The position numbers and the translations under genes are program-made. From Nostoc sp. CHAB 5844 (GTDB lineage Bacteria; Cyanobacteriota; Cyanobacteriia; Cyanobacteriales; Nostocaceae), in the NCBI RefSeq assembly GCF_020829595.1, contig NZ_JAIVFW010000030.1:1-64000 (forward strand): a DNA stretch of 64,000 nt. The letters are read 5' to 3'. Of this stretch, positions 38,171 through 46,802 are shown in pieces (the stretch's first letter is position 1; each line of letters begins with the position of its first letter). The notes beneath the pieces are model-generated. The model was not told where the DNA came from. It saw nothing but the letters and a program-made list of their open reading frames with translations, and made no database searches.

Positions 38171-38833
38171 AACTGCTGAGGAGCTTTACGCCAAACATTG
38201 TATATTACACCAGCCAAGACTAACATCGGCTGATCCCCAGTTGCTGTAACTCCGACTACCATCTGAAAATTTCTACGTTATTTCTATCTAAAGTTATGTT
38301 CAAGTTATGAAAATTTTATAAAAAAGATTTACTCTGAAAAAATTATACAGTATTAAGGAAAATTTTTAATTGTTTTCTTTGGTAACAAATTTTTGATAGC
38401 TACTATTTAACAGTCAATTAGGTAGCTTGTATCGACTTTTGGATGAGTTGTTATTTTGTCCTATTCCCAAAGTTATAACACGGGATCATCGCTTAACCAA
38501 CTACGTATGGTTTAAGTCCCCGGCTTCAATAAGCCGCAAGTTTTGTGGCAGGGTCTAAATCCCCGTCACAAAACATAATTGCGAATTGCGAATTGCGAAT
38601 TGGTTTAATGGATGAACTCAATGTTATGGTAAAGATATATGAACAATTTATTCATAAACTAATCTATCCTGTCTGATGTTAAGCAAAGTTAGCTAGTTCG
38701 GCAATTTCTGATCAGGAAATTGTGTAAGCACAAAGTTGCTCAAACGTCAAACTAGATTGTCATAAACTATAAGACTAACTAAAACCACATTTCAAAACTA
38801 AAACTATCTCTCGCTTTCCTTACAGATGGCAAG
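38171..38833. other. Intergenic region with double hairpin and GCGAATT heptamers
   Basis: No gene is seen in this 660-base spacer. At 38521-38536 CGGCTT/AAGCCG forms a perfect hairpin. At 38541-38573 TTTTGTGGCAGGG pairs with CCCCGTCACAAAA (imperfect), giving a paired-hairpin repeat without a T-run. Three GCGAATT heptamers follow at 38581-38602. The remainder is AT-rich and must contain the promoter of the divergent DUF1830 and radical SAM genes. Confidence 0.6.
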
Positions 38834-40426
38834 ATGGAAATTAAAACACCGATGCTCGAAAATCGAATTCTTTACGTTCGCCTTCCTTGTAACCCCATAT
38901 TTCCCATTGGGGTTGTTTATCTGTGCGATCATGTCCACAAACTATTCCCTAACATCGAACAGCGCATTTTCGACTTAGGAACAGTACCGCCTTTAGACTA
39001 CGCCACTGCTTTAAATGCCTGTATCGATGAATTTAAACCCACACTGCTAGTATTTTCTTGGCGGGATATTCAGATTTATGCCCCAGTCGGTGGACGCGGC
39101 GGAAACCCGTTGCAAAATGCTTTTGAACTTTACTACGCTAAAAATCCCTTAAGAAAATTACGCGGGGCATTGGGTGGTTTAAGAATCTTCATCGCCTATT
39201 ATGTAGAATTGTGGCGGAATTTAGGATTAATCAAACGCGGATTAAAACGCGCCCAAAAATATCACACTGACGCGCGTGCAGTTGTTGGTGGTGGTGCAGT
39301 CAGCGTATTTTACGAACAGTTGGGTAAAAGCTTGCCTTCAGGTACGATTATTTCTGTGGGAGAAGGCGAAACCTTACTAGAAAAACTCTTAAGTGGTAAA
39401 GAATTTCGTGATGAACGCTGTTATGTAGTTGGAGAAGGCAAACCACGTCAACGCCTGATTCACGAACAACCTACTCCTTTACAAAAAACTGCTTGTAACT
39501 ACGACTATATTGAAAGTGTCTGGCCGGAGTTTAACTATTATCTGCAAGACCAAGACTTTTATATAGGTGTTCAAACCAAGCGTGGTTGTCCCCATAACTG
39601 CTGCTACTGCGTTTACACCGTTGTAGAAGGTAAACAAGTACGTGTAAATCCCGCCGAGGAAGTTGTGGCTGAGATGCGGCAATTATATAATCGCGGTGTG
39701 CGGAACTTTTGGTTTACCGATGCTCAATTTATCCCAGCACGGAGATTTATTAATGATGCCATAGAACTATTACAAGCGATCGCTGATTCTGGGATGACAG
39801 ATATTCATTGGGCAGCATACATCAGAGCCGACAACTTAACACCCGAATTGTGTGAGTTGATGGCAAAAACCGGGATGAATTACTTTGAAATCGGCATCAC
39901 CAGCGGTTCTCAAGAACTTGTACGCAAAATGCGGATGGGTTACAACCTGCGGACTGTCTTGCAAAACTGTCGTGATTTAAAAGCAGCCGGGTTTAACGAT
40001 TTAGTTTCCGTCAATTATTCCTTCAACGTCATTGATGAACGTCCTGAAACTATTCGCCAAACCATAGCTTATCACCGCGAACTAGAACGAATCTTTGGTG
40101 CAGATAAAGTCGAACCAGCCATCTTCTTCATTGGACTTCAACCCCATACTCATTTAGAAGAATATGCCTTTAAAGAAGGTATCCTCAAACCAGGGTACAA
40201 TCCTATGAGCTTGATGCCGTGGACAGCTAAAAAACTGCTTTGGAACCCGGAACCCCTTGGTTCTTTCTTTGGCGAAGTCTGTTTACAAGCTTGGCAACAA
40301 AATCCTAATGACTTCGGACGGGAAGTTATGAAGATTTTAGAAGAAAGGCTAGGTTGTGCCGATTTAGAACAAGCATTATCCGCAGCAATCGAGACGAAAG
40401 AAAAACAATTAGCAGGCGTATTATAG
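38834..40426 (+). CDS. B12-binding-domain radical SAM protein
   Basis: A 530-aa enzyme. The N-terminal part (1-210) is a B12-binding-like Rossmann domain (LPCNPIFPIGVVYLCDHV, VVGGGAVSVF, GEGETLLEKLL). The radical SAM core binds a 4Fe-4S cluster through Cys252, Cys256 and Cys259 (KRGCPHNCCYCVY), followed by NFWFTDAQF and the GxIxGxxE-like FEIGITSGS. Related proteins are cyanobacterial and uncharacterised; the substrate is unknown. The next gene on the strand is 110 bases away, with a repeat between. Confidence 0.87.
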   Translation: MEIKTPMLENRILYVRLPCNPIFPIGVVYLCDHVHKLFPNIEQRIFDLGTVPPLDYATALNACIDEFKPTLLVFSWRDIQIYAPVGGRGGNPLQNAFELYYAKNPLRKLRGALGGLRIFIAYYVELWRNLGLIKRGLKRAQKYHTDARAVVGGGAVSVFYEQLGKSLPSGTIISVGEGETLLEKLLSGKEFRDERCYVVGEGKPRQRLIHEQPTPLQKTACNYDYIESVWPEFNYYLQDQDFYIGVQTKRGCPHNCCYCVYTVVEGKQVRVNPAEEVVAEMRQLYNRGVRNFWFTDAQFIPARRFINDAIELLQAIADSGMTDIHWAAYIRADNLTPELCELMAKTGMNYFEIGITSGSQELVRKMRMGYNLRTVLQNCRDLKAAGFNDLVSVNYSFNVIDERPETIRQTIAYHRELERIFGADKVEPAIFFIGLQPHTHLEEYAFKEGILKPGYNPMSLMPWTAKKLLWNPEPLGSFFGEVCLQAWQQNPNDFGREVMKILEERLGCADLEQALSAAIETKEKQLAGVL

Positions 40427-40535
40427 AAGACACAGCAAAACAAGAGGCTAGGGATAAGGGAAAATTCTTTACTCTTAATTTCTAGCTCCCAGCCTCTAAC
40501 CTCTAGCCTCTAGCCTCTTATCAAACTCCAAGCCC

Positions 40536-41936
40536 ATGTTAGAAGGTTCCATTTTACAACAGCTGGAAACAGCCCATCGCCATAGCACCAGACCAATTCG
40601 ATTTGGAGTGTATTATAAAAACACTCTAGTTGCTCTGTGTCATGCTCTAGAAGACCACATTCTTGCTGATCAGGGTCAGCCTCTTGTAATTACAGCTTTC
40701 CAGCGTGGTAAATGGTATTTGCAAGAAGCCGAAAGATATGCAGACATAGCTAAGTGCAGTCGTGAAATTACCATCATGGCAGCACCAGACACAGGCTTTG
40801 CTGAACATTCTACCAGCCAACTACCCAATGTAGACTTAGTAGCATTAGACTCAGCTGATCCAGTGGCGCAGGAATGGCATTTGATTATTCTGTCGCCTGG
40901 ATACACAGCAATGGTGCTTTGTCAAGAGCTATCGGAAGCTGATTATGGTGCGGGTGGGCTACCAGCCTCAGACTTAGAACGGAAATTCTACGGGTTGTGG
41001 ACATTTGAACCGGAGTTAGTGAAGGAAACAGCTCAATTAGCGATCGCTCATATTCAACAATACAACCCAAAACTAGCCGCAAAACTTACTGCTCATCAAC
41101 AAGCAATCCAATCTCGTCTTGTCACACCAGAAGACTTAAGTACAGTTGTCGCTCTTGTAGTTGATTACCTGCAAACTGGGCAAGAAAACTTATCTATTCC
41201 TACAGCACTGCGTCAACAAGCGTTAGATAGCAACTTATTGTCTAACGAAATCCAAGCATTTTTGCGGATGGCGCAGTTGATAGATTTAGCAGATATCAAC
41301 AACCCAATGGCAGCTGCGGAAGTCGTAACCCTTTGTGAAGCGATGGGACAATTGTTAGAGCTACCAGCTTGGCAAATCAAAAGATTACGGTTGGCAGGTT
41401 TACTACACCGCATAGATCAGCTCCAAAAAACCGAAAGCGTTCTGACTCCCGGAACATCCAGCCGTTACCCAGAAGAAGAAGCTCTCAGTTGTCCCTTAAC
41501 CTGTCCCTTAGTACCAAGCGCACAGGTACTGCGAACTATGCCTCAACTCCGAGCTGTAGCCCAACTTCTCACGCACCAAACCGAGTGGTGGGATGGTACA
41601 GGAGAACCCGCAGGTTTAGCCGGAGATGAAATTCCTTTAGAATCAAGAATTTTGGCATTAGTCGCAGAGTTTCAATGGCGAGTCAATCAAATTAAATCAT
41701 CTAATCAAAGTCGGGAAGAAATATTTGCTCAAGCTTTAGAAGAATGCCGACAGCAACAATCAACCCGCTTTGATCCTAAACTGATAGATGCCCTAGCTTT
41801 GTTAGTTATGGGTTTGCAACAAGGACTGGACTTACCTGTGATGACAACCAAAGCCAGCAACGGTATATGGTTACTTGATTCTCGCTGGGATAGTCACAGC
41901 AAAAGTAGTGAGGAGATTGGTAGTTATCCCCAATGA
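40536..41936 (+). CDS. DICT sensory domain plus degenerate HD-GYP protein
   Basis: A 466-aa protein. Residues 1-185 match the DICT domain (STRPIRFGVYYKNTLVALCHALED, ILSPGYTAMVLCQELSEADYG, RKFYGLWTFEPELV), found with two-component and cyclic-di-GMP signalling proteins. Residues about 240-430 form an HD-domain-like helical fold. The HD pair is replaced by HR (LLHRIDQ) and the GYP loop reads DGTGEPAGLAGDEIP, so phosphodiesterase activity is doubtful. The stop overlaps the next start (ATGA), so the pentapeptide protein is translationally coupled to it. Confidence 0.82.
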   Translation: MLEGSILQQLETAHRHSTRPIRFGVYYKNTLVALCHALEDHILADQGQPLVITAFQRGKWYLQEAERYADIAKCSREITIMAAPDTGFAEHSTSQLPNVDLVALDSADPVAQEWHLIILSPGYTAMVLCQELSEADYGAGGLPASDLERKFYGLWTFEPELVKETAQLAIAHIQQYNPKLAAKLTAHQQAIQSRLVTPEDLSTVVALVVDYLQTGQENLSIPTALRQQALDSNLLSNEIQAFLRMAQLIDLADINNPMAAAEVVTLCEAMGQLLELPAWQIKRLRLAGLLHRIDQLQKTESVLTPGTSSRYPEEEALSCPLTCPLVPSAQVLRTMPQLRAVAQLLTHQTEWWDGTGEPAGLAGDEIPLESRILALVAEFQWRVNQIKSSNQSREEIFAQALEECRQQQSTRFDPKLIDALALLVMGLQQGLDLPVMTTKASNGIWLLDSRWDSHSKSSEEIGSYPQ

Positions 41937-42568
41937 ACATTGAAGCCATTAAATCAGGAACCCTCAAACAACTCCCAGGGGTAAATTTAGAAGACGAAGA
42001 ACTCTGTAAACTCGATTTAAGCCGGATTAATCTAGCAGGTGCTACCCTTGTGGGTGCTAATTTCCAAGGTTCTAAACTTGAAGGCGGGCATTTAGAAGGA
42101 GCCAATTTAATGGGGGCGAACCTGCAAGAAACTGACTTGCGGGCGAACTTGATGGGTGCAAACTTGATGCAAGCCGACTTAACAAGTGCTGATTTGCGTG
42201 GTAGCAATTTACGCGGCGCTAACTTAATGGGTGCAACGCTGAGTGATGTATCTTTAGCGGGTGCTTTTTTAAGTGGTGCAAATTTGATGAACGTCAACCT
42301 GCAAGGTGTGGACTTGCGCGGTGCTGACTTGCGCGGTGTTAACTTGAGTGGGGCAAATCTCAAAGGCGCAGACTTAAGCCGTGCTGACTTGCAAGGAACG
42401 CTGTTGAGTGAGGCGAATTTGGAAGAAGCTGACTTGCGCGGTGCGAATTTAGCCGGGGCGAATTTGACAGGTGCTAACTTGCTGTGTGCGGAGTTAGAAG
42501 GTGCAAATTTAAGCGGAGTTAAGTTAGATAAAGCGTGTTTGGTAGGAACAATCGCTGAACATGGTTGA
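41933..42568 (+). CDS. Pentapeptide-repeat protein
   Basis: A 211-aa protein. After a 30-residue opening (MNIEAIKSGTLKQLPGVNLEDE), nearly the whole protein is A(D/N)LxG repeats in register, giving a right-handed beta helix of about 8-9 coils. It ends KLDKACLVGTIAEHG. No membrane or signal segment is seen, so it is likely cytosolic. The 4-base overlap with the DICT/HD gene suggests they form a complex or act in one pathway. The function is unknown. Confidence 0.88.
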   Translation: MNIEAIKSGTLKQLPGVNLEDEELCKLDLSRINLAGATLVGANFQGSKLEGGHLEGANLMGANLQETDLRANLMGANLMQADLTSADLRGSNLRGANLMGATLSDVSLAGAFLSGANLMNVNLQGVDLRGADLRGVNLSGANLKGADLSRADLQGTLLSEANLEEADLRGANLAGANLTGANLLCAELEGANLSGVKLDKACLVGTIAEHG

Positions 42569-42692
42569 TTAAGGCATAAGAAAGATTTAACGCCATTTGG
42601 GTTAACCGAGATTTTTTAACCCTGTCAGGCTTAATATTGTTTATGTCACAATTGAGGAAAAGAACATATATCCTACAACTCGGCAAGCCCTT

Positions 42693-42851
42693 ATGTGCTT
42701 GATTATTTGCCAGTATTTGTCCAATTTTTATAGGGAAATTCAGCTATTTCGTTTTAGTGATGTAACTGGCAATGTGTTTATTTTGACAGGTGATGAACTG
42801 CAAATTCTTGTATTTCGTGATGGAACTTGGAGATTTATCAATGAACCCTAA
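42693..42851 (+). CDS. DUF6888-like small protein, copy 1
   Basis: A 52-aa frame: MCLIICQYLSNFYREIQLFR, then FSDVTGNVFILTGDELQILV and FRDGTWRFINEP. It matches the pattern CxxLSNxYRxIxLFRFDxxTGxVxILAG(D/E)xIxIxVxxxGxWxF of a small cyanobacterial family I recall as DUF6888, usually encoded just before DUF6887. Family members begin about ten residues earlier. The upstream codons (PTTRQAL before the ATG) look homologous, so a non-standard start may be used. The stop overlaps the next start by 11 bases, which implies coupling. Confidence 0.6.
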   Translation: MCLIICQYLSNFYREIQLFRFSDVTGNVFILTGDELQILVFRDGTWRFINEP

Positions 42852-43074
42852 TTTTGCTCAAATGTCTACCAAAGAGTTGAGAGCGTATGTGCTGGCTAAT
42901 CGGGAAGATATAGAAGCGTTGGAAATTTTATTTAGTCGCCGTACTCCTGACTCAGAAGCAATTATATATCCGTCTATGTTTACTGAAGATGGTCAACCTA
43001 TAGAAGAAAATATTCGCATAATTGAGGAAGCGATCGCTCAACGAGTTCAGCAAGAGAAGAATCAGGATAAATAA
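42841..43074 (+). CDS. DUF6887-like small protein, copy 1
   Basis: A 77-aa protein starting at the ATG at 42841 (MNPNFAQMSTKELRAYVLAN). GGAG lies 8 bases upstream, inside the preceding gene. The core REDIEALEILFSRRTPDSE and the tail GQPIEENIRIIEEAIAQRVQQ are shared with the broken copy 2. I recall the family as DUF6887. The pairing of two tiny overlapping genes resembles toxin-antitoxin layout, but no function is established and I infer none. Confidence 0.7.
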   Translation: MNPNFAQMSTKELRAYVLANREDIEALEILFSRRTPDSEAIIYPSMFTEDGQPIEENIRIIEEAIAQRVQQEKNQDK

Positions 43075-43085
43075 TAGTTTGTCAA

Positions 43086-43248
43086 ATGTTGTCTAACTGC
43101 TATCGTGACATCCGGTTGTTCAGATTTGATGATAAAAACTGGAAATGTATATATTTTGGCAGGTGAGAACATACAAATAATAGTACCCTCTTATGAACCT
43201 TGGAGGTTTGTAGATGAAACCAAACTTTTAACAGATGAGTGTACCTGA
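43086..43248 (+). pseudogene. DUF6888-like copy 2, frameshifted
   Basis: The frame from about 43071 reads VCQMLSNCYRDIRLFRFDDK, then breaks at a run of five A (43134-43138). One base further on it continues as TGNVYILAGENIQIIV and PSYEPWRFVDET, to a TGA at 43246-43248. A +1 frameshift therefore splits a clear second copy of the family. The 5' end of copy 2 overlaps the region just after the copy-1 DUF6887 stop (43074), so the two pairs were arranged head to tail. Confidence 0.7.
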
Positions 43249-43537
43249 GTTATAGCGGTTCCCGACCTAGTGAGGTACGTTTTCAAAGCTACTAACCTTG
43301 GTAAACAAGATTTGGGTGTACCTCAGTTGCTTAGGAAACGCTATAAGAAAATATGTATTAGAACACCGGGATGATATGGAAGCTATGCGATCGCTGTTTC
43401 ATCATCCTAGTCTGAAATGGAAAACTATACCTCCAATCGTTACAGCAGATGGAACGCCAATAGAGGGAAATATTCGCATAGCCCAGGAAGCAGTCGCTCA
43501 AATAGTCCAGCAAGAGAGTAATCATCAGGATGAATAG
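43214..43537 (+). pseudogene. DUF6887-like copy 2, broken by a stop and a MITE
   Basis: From the ATG at 43214 (GGAGG 7 bases upstream) the frame reads MKPNF-stop-QMSVPEL. It is then interrupted at 43253-43343 by a 91-bp element, and resumes as RKYVLEHRDDMEAMRSLFHH and GTPIEGNIRIAQEAVAQIVQ. Removing the element with one TA copy rejoins PELRKYVLEH in frame, matching KELRAYVLAN of copy 1. The TAA at 43229-43231 replaces an expected Gln codon. The downstream open frame from 43298 starts inside the element and is not a native gene. Confidence 0.8.
43253..43343. mobile_element. 91-bp MITE in the DUF6887 copy, with TA target duplication
   Basis: The left end TAGCGGTTCC and right end GGAAACGCTA are inverted repeats with one mismatch. 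TA occurs on both sides (43251-43252 and 43344-43345), the target duplication of Tc1/mariner-IS630-type elements. The interior is non-coding. Precise excision restores the host reading frame, which fixes the borders. Confidence 0.82.
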
Positions 43538-43655
43538 TCCTGTGTTGTTGGTCAATTTTACTTGTTACCTGTGCGAGCGCTCTAGTACCTATCCATTGCT
43601 AAGTAATAATCAGATTTAACCGCTATAATTTTGGTGAGTTTTGGGGAAACCAGCC

Positions 43656-44312
43656 ATGTTAGAGTACAACCTGCCGAGGTACTTGCCAAGCGCCGAAGAA
43701 CTACCCGACTCAGATGAAACGCCTGTGGATAATGAACTGCAAGAATTAATACCAGGCTTGCTGAAGGCAATACTGCTGATACTTTGGGCGGAACGCATGG
43801 ACTGGTTCTTTGGCATAGATATGGGTATTTATTATCACCCCGATAAACCACCGATTGTACCAGATGGATTGTTAAGCTTAGGGGTAGAACGGTTCTATGA
43901 CGAGGAATTACGCCCCAGTTATGTGTTGTGGGATGAAAAAGTTGTACCAAATTTAGTGTTAGAGGTGGTATCTAAAACTTATCGTCAGGAATATACAACT
44001 AAATTAGATGAATATGCAGATTTAGGCGTACTTTATTACGTAATTTATTCTTCTCGCCGTCGCCGCAAACCGCGTTTAGAAGTGCATAAATTAGTCAATG
44101 GCAAGTATGAATTGCAAGCAGGAAATCCGGTTTGGCTACCGGAAATAGGCTTAGGAATTGGCTGCGATCGCGGCAATTATTCTGGTGTTACTAGAGAATG
44201 GCTTTATTGGTATGATCAGTCAGGGAAACGTTATCCTACACCGCAAGAGAGAATTCAACGACTAGCTGATAAATTGCGATCGCTTGGCATAGATCCAGAT
44301 AATCTTGATTAA
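43656..44312 (+). CDS. Uma2 family protein (DUF820, PD-(D/E)xK nuclease fold)
   Basis: A 218-aa protein from the ATG at 43656 (MLEYNLPRYLPSAEELPDSD); a start five codons earlier is also open. The core IVPDGLLSLGVER, VPNLVLEVVSKTYRQEYTTKLDEYADLGVLYYVIY holds the Asp, Glu and Lys positions of the fold. The C-terminus PTPQERIQRLADKLRSLGIDPDNL is the coiled extension typical of the longer Uma2 subgroup. It is divergent in sequence from the Uma2 gene at 24.8 kb. Activity is unproven in the family. Confidence 0.88.
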   Translation: MLEYNLPRYLPSAEELPDSDETPVDNELQELIPGLLKAILLILWAERMDWFFGIDMGIYYHPDKPPIVPDGLLSLGVERFYDEELRPSYVLWDEKVVPNLVLEVVSKTYRQEYTTKLDEYADLGVLYYVIYSSRRRRKPRLEVHKLVNGKYELQAGNPVWLPEIGLGIGCDRGNYSGVTREWLYWYDQSGKRYPTPQERIQRLADKLRSLGIDPDNLD

Positions 44313-44494
44313 GCTGCGATGCCTTCATATTGCTGAAATTTGCTTGAGAAACAGCATTAACTTACTATTGATTTGGAGGTGTTTGGGGACTTTCTCTCTA
44401 GATGCAATCAAAAGAAATCAGAAATATAAGTGCGATCGCAAATAGTTCTAATATTCTTTGTACTTGCTTGTTGGGTTGTATGAATTTAATCTTA

Positions 44495-45325
44495 TCAGAG
44501 GTGCGATCGCCTCACTTTCCCACTCATCCATAACGCCAAAATACTCATTAAAAATAATCCCATCACACCCATTAAAGGATTTTGATATACCCCTGTTATC
44601 CAATCAGGTACTTTACCCGTATATTGAATTAATCCACCGACATTGATAATGTAGAAGCCTCCCACCAAACCACCATGTAAACCAATTGGTAAACCTAAAC
44701 GTCCTCTACGCCAACGCTTTGCCCATACCTGCGTTAAGCCCAAAACTACTAAAGCAGGGAACTGCGGCAGAGTTTGAATGATTGCCTCTAATGGCTTAAT
44801 AAAATGCAACGCCGCAAATGCAAAAGCATCCGTCCATAATGCAACACGCTGACTGTAATCACGTTCTAACTCATCAAGTAACCAGCCGCGAAATACTAAC
44901 TCTTCAGCAAAGCCAACGCCCAAGCCAACAACTAAACCTTCTAAAACTATTTTTAATAAGAAAACCTTGGGCTGTTGCCATACCAGCCAACCTAACAGTC
45001 CTTCTATTACAAAAAGTATCCAAATATTAGTTAACCCTAAAGCTAAACCACGTAACAAATCTATTCTGTTGTGTCGCGTAGTATCTAAGCCATAGTGACG
45101 CAATATCTGAGGTTGCTGGTAAACATATTTACCCCATAACTTCAACAGAAAAATAAACTCTGCATATAATATAACCATTGTCAAGATACTTACTAAGTTA
45201 GAATCACGCACTAGTAAGTAAATTGGTGCAGCAAAAGGCAACCATAACACCAACAGCATCAAAATAAAACAACCCAGCCGAATAGGGGCAAGGCTTTGAG
45301 CTAAACGTACAAGGTTGTTTTTCAT
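44495..45325 (-). CDS. CPBP family intramembrane glutamic metalloprotease
   Basis: A 276-aa protein with about seven membrane helices. Motif 1 is EELVFRGWLL (EExxxR) and motif 2 is the FAALHF helix with conserved His. A later GLHGGLVGGFYI helix gives the third motif. CPBP (Abi) proteases include Rce1-like enzymes and bacteriocin-immunity proteins; in cyanobacteria their substrates are mostly unknown. The N-terminus is MKNNLVRLAQSLAPIRLGCF. It is followed upstream (45330-45470) by a repeat block. Confidence 0.87.
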   Translation of the reverse strand: MKNNLVRLAQSLAPIRLGCFILMLLVLWLPFAAPIYLLVRDSNLVSILTMVILYAEFIFLLKLWGKYVYQQPQILRHYGLDTTRHNRIDLLRGLALGLTNIWILFVIEGLLGWLVWQQPKVFLLKIVLEGLVVGLGVGFAEELVFRGWLLDELERDYSQRVALWTDAFAFAALHFIKPLEAIIQTLPQFPALVVLGLTQVWAKRWRRGRLGLPIGLHGGLVGGFYIINVGGLIQYTGKVPDWITGVYQNPLMGVMGLFLMSILALWMSGKVRRSHL

Positions 45326-45334
45326 ACTAAGTAA

Positions 45335-45475
45335 TTTAAAAACCTAAAGCCCCAACGAATGGAATTCGTGGCTATACAAACAAAGTCCGCCTGCGCGGAC
45401 TCATTTTAAATCGAATCTTTCTATTTCTAGCCTGCGGACACAGGCTTTGCTCTTGTAGACACTTTTAGTTGTTAG
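45335..45475. repeat. Dispersed hairpin repeat (GCCCCAACGAAT / AGTCCGC type)
   Basis: ACGAAT/ATTCGT (near 45354-45369) and a perfect AGTCCGC/GCGGACT hairpin (45384-45401) are separated by CTATACAAACAA. An AGCCTGCGGACACAGGCT hairpin follows (45430-45447). The same block is common near Nostoc genes, as I recall. A TTTGCGCC tandem unit lies at 45568-45585. Confidence 0.7.
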
Positions 45476-45636
45476 GCGCAATAAATTGGACAAATGACCA
45501 CTAACCAATAGACCTTTTGCATGAATCAGATTATGCCTACTAAACAGGTGAATTTCCTGTAACTCTTTGCGCCTTTGCGCCTTTGCGTGAGACATAAAAT
45601 TCTTGTTTTCCAACATTCGTGCAAGAAGTCTAATGA

Positions 45637-45918
45637 CTATTCATCAGGTTCAATAGTGCTGGATAAACCGTGACTTTTCAATGTTTCACAGTAAAATTCA
45701 GCGTGTTCTTGAGCGCAGGTAATAACTAAAGCTAACCCGTTAGTATGGGCTTCCATCATGATGCTCACAGCCTGGGGCTGAGTGAGACTTGGCACTGTGG
45801 TTAATAGTACCTGCACCACATACTCCATAGAGTTGTAGTCGTCGTTATGGAGCAAAACGCGATACCGAGGGGCGAGCTTGCGGGATGTAGAACTCTTCTC
45901 AATGGTTTCGACTGACAC
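45637..45918 (-). CDS. clpS: ATP-dependent Clp protease adaptor ClpS
   Basis: A 93-aa adaptor that delivers N-degron substrates to ClpC/ClpAP-type proteases. The core YRVLLHNDDYNSMEYVVQVL has the NDD and Met residues of the N-degron pocket, followed by AVSIMMEAHTNGLALVITCAQEHAEFYCETL. Length and order match ClpS1-type proteins of cyanobacteria. The first 15 residues are the disordered tail. A CTTTGCGCC-type repeat and heptamers lie 3' of it. Confidence 0.92.
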   Translation of the reverse strand: MSVETIEKSSTSRKLAPRYRVLLHNDDYNSMEYVVQVLLTTVPSLTQPQAVSIMMEAHTNGLALVITCAQEHAEFYCETLKSHGLSSTIEPDE

Positions 45919-46249
45919 GGCTCTTTGCTCTTGTTTCGATGATTTACTACAACGGAATGCCTATTGGCGAATTGCTTAACAGCTTAACAGTCATTCACTT
46001 ATTTTATAACATTTAATTCCAAACTCTCTCTTACCCAAAGGTTTGTTCTCAAGACAGTCTATCTAATGTGGAGCTTCAGGTAGTGTTAAGTTTCGACACT
46101 TTTACCCTGATATGTAAAAATAAGTTTTATTAAAACTAGTACATTTCTCCATCAATCAAACACCCATCATAAATTGCTGAAAAGCTCACTATACAGGGTT
46201 CTTCATTTCAGACTTCAGACTTCAGCCTTTTTGTACTAGATACATGATT
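45919..46249. other. clpS-hypothetical gene spacer with TTCAGAC heptamers
   Basis: About 330 bases with no gene. It ends in the heptamer repeat TTCAGACTTCAGACTTCAGC (46207-46226) 24 bases before the next start. The rest is AT-rich and presumably holds two divergent promoters. Confidence 0.4.
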
Positions 46250-46591
46250 ATGGATACACACCTAGAATTTCAACCAGGACAAATTGTGTCTTTAGAGCAT
46301 GGTGACAAGAATTTGTACGCGGAAGTCATTGAAGTTGTCGTGTCCCGTCAGTTGTGTTGGGTGCGTCCTTTACTCTTGGCTAACCATACTCAAGAACCAC
46401 CTCTAATTACAGACTTGCGAGACGCATCAGATTTGCTTTGGCCTATCCAATTATTTCGCCCTGCATTAGACATAGAAGTAATTACGCTGTTGAGTCAAGT
46501 TTTAGTCAAAGAACCAAAAGGCGAACCAGACTTGGCTGCAAAACAGCAACTCCATCAATTTATTCAGCAGATGTGGCCAGAAAAAGTCTGA
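46250..46591 (+). CDS. Conserved cyanobacterial protein of unknown function
   Basis: A 113-aa soluble protein from the ATG at 46250 (MDTHLEFQPGQIVSLEHGDK); an ATG two codons earlier is equally open. The core LYAEVIEVVVSRQLCWVRPLLL and DLRDASDLLWPIQLFRPALDIEVI looks like a small beta domain followed by helices. I recognise it only as a conserved hypothetical of cyanobacteria. Heptamer repeats lie on both sides. Confidence 0.75.
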   Translation: MDTHLEFQPGQIVSLEHGDKNLYAEVIEVVVSRQLCWVRPLLLANHTQEPPLITDLRDASDLLWPIQLFRPALDIEVITLLSQVLVKEPKGEPDLAAKQQLHQFIQQMWPEKV

Positions 46592-46802
46592 ATTATGAAG
46601 TCTGAAATTTGATACTTCGGCGTTGAATAATTTTGGGATGATTTAGCTCACGCAGAGGCGCAGAGAGGTTAATGAGTTTGTTTGAGATTTCAATACATTT
46701 CATTTCATCCTAGTTATTCAGCAACGCCGAAATTTGATCCTTCAGACTTCAGACTACCCTTCGGGAAGCCACCCAAAGGGTGTCTACACACTTCATACTT
46801 CT
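46592..46802. repeat. Heptamer and modular repeat spacer
   Basis: It contains ATGAAGTCTGAAATTTGATA (46597-46613 region), CTCACGCAGAGGCGCAGAGA (46643-46662), CCTTCAGACTTCAGACTACC (46739-46758) and ACCCTTCGGGAAGCCACCCA (46756-46775), plus AAGGGTGTC. All belong to repeat classes seen elsewhere in the window. Confidence 0.65.

Noticed and set aside
43298-43345. Start of a 79-aa gene within the MITE
   Set aside because: The first codons are element sequence; the true gene begins at 43214 and is broken.
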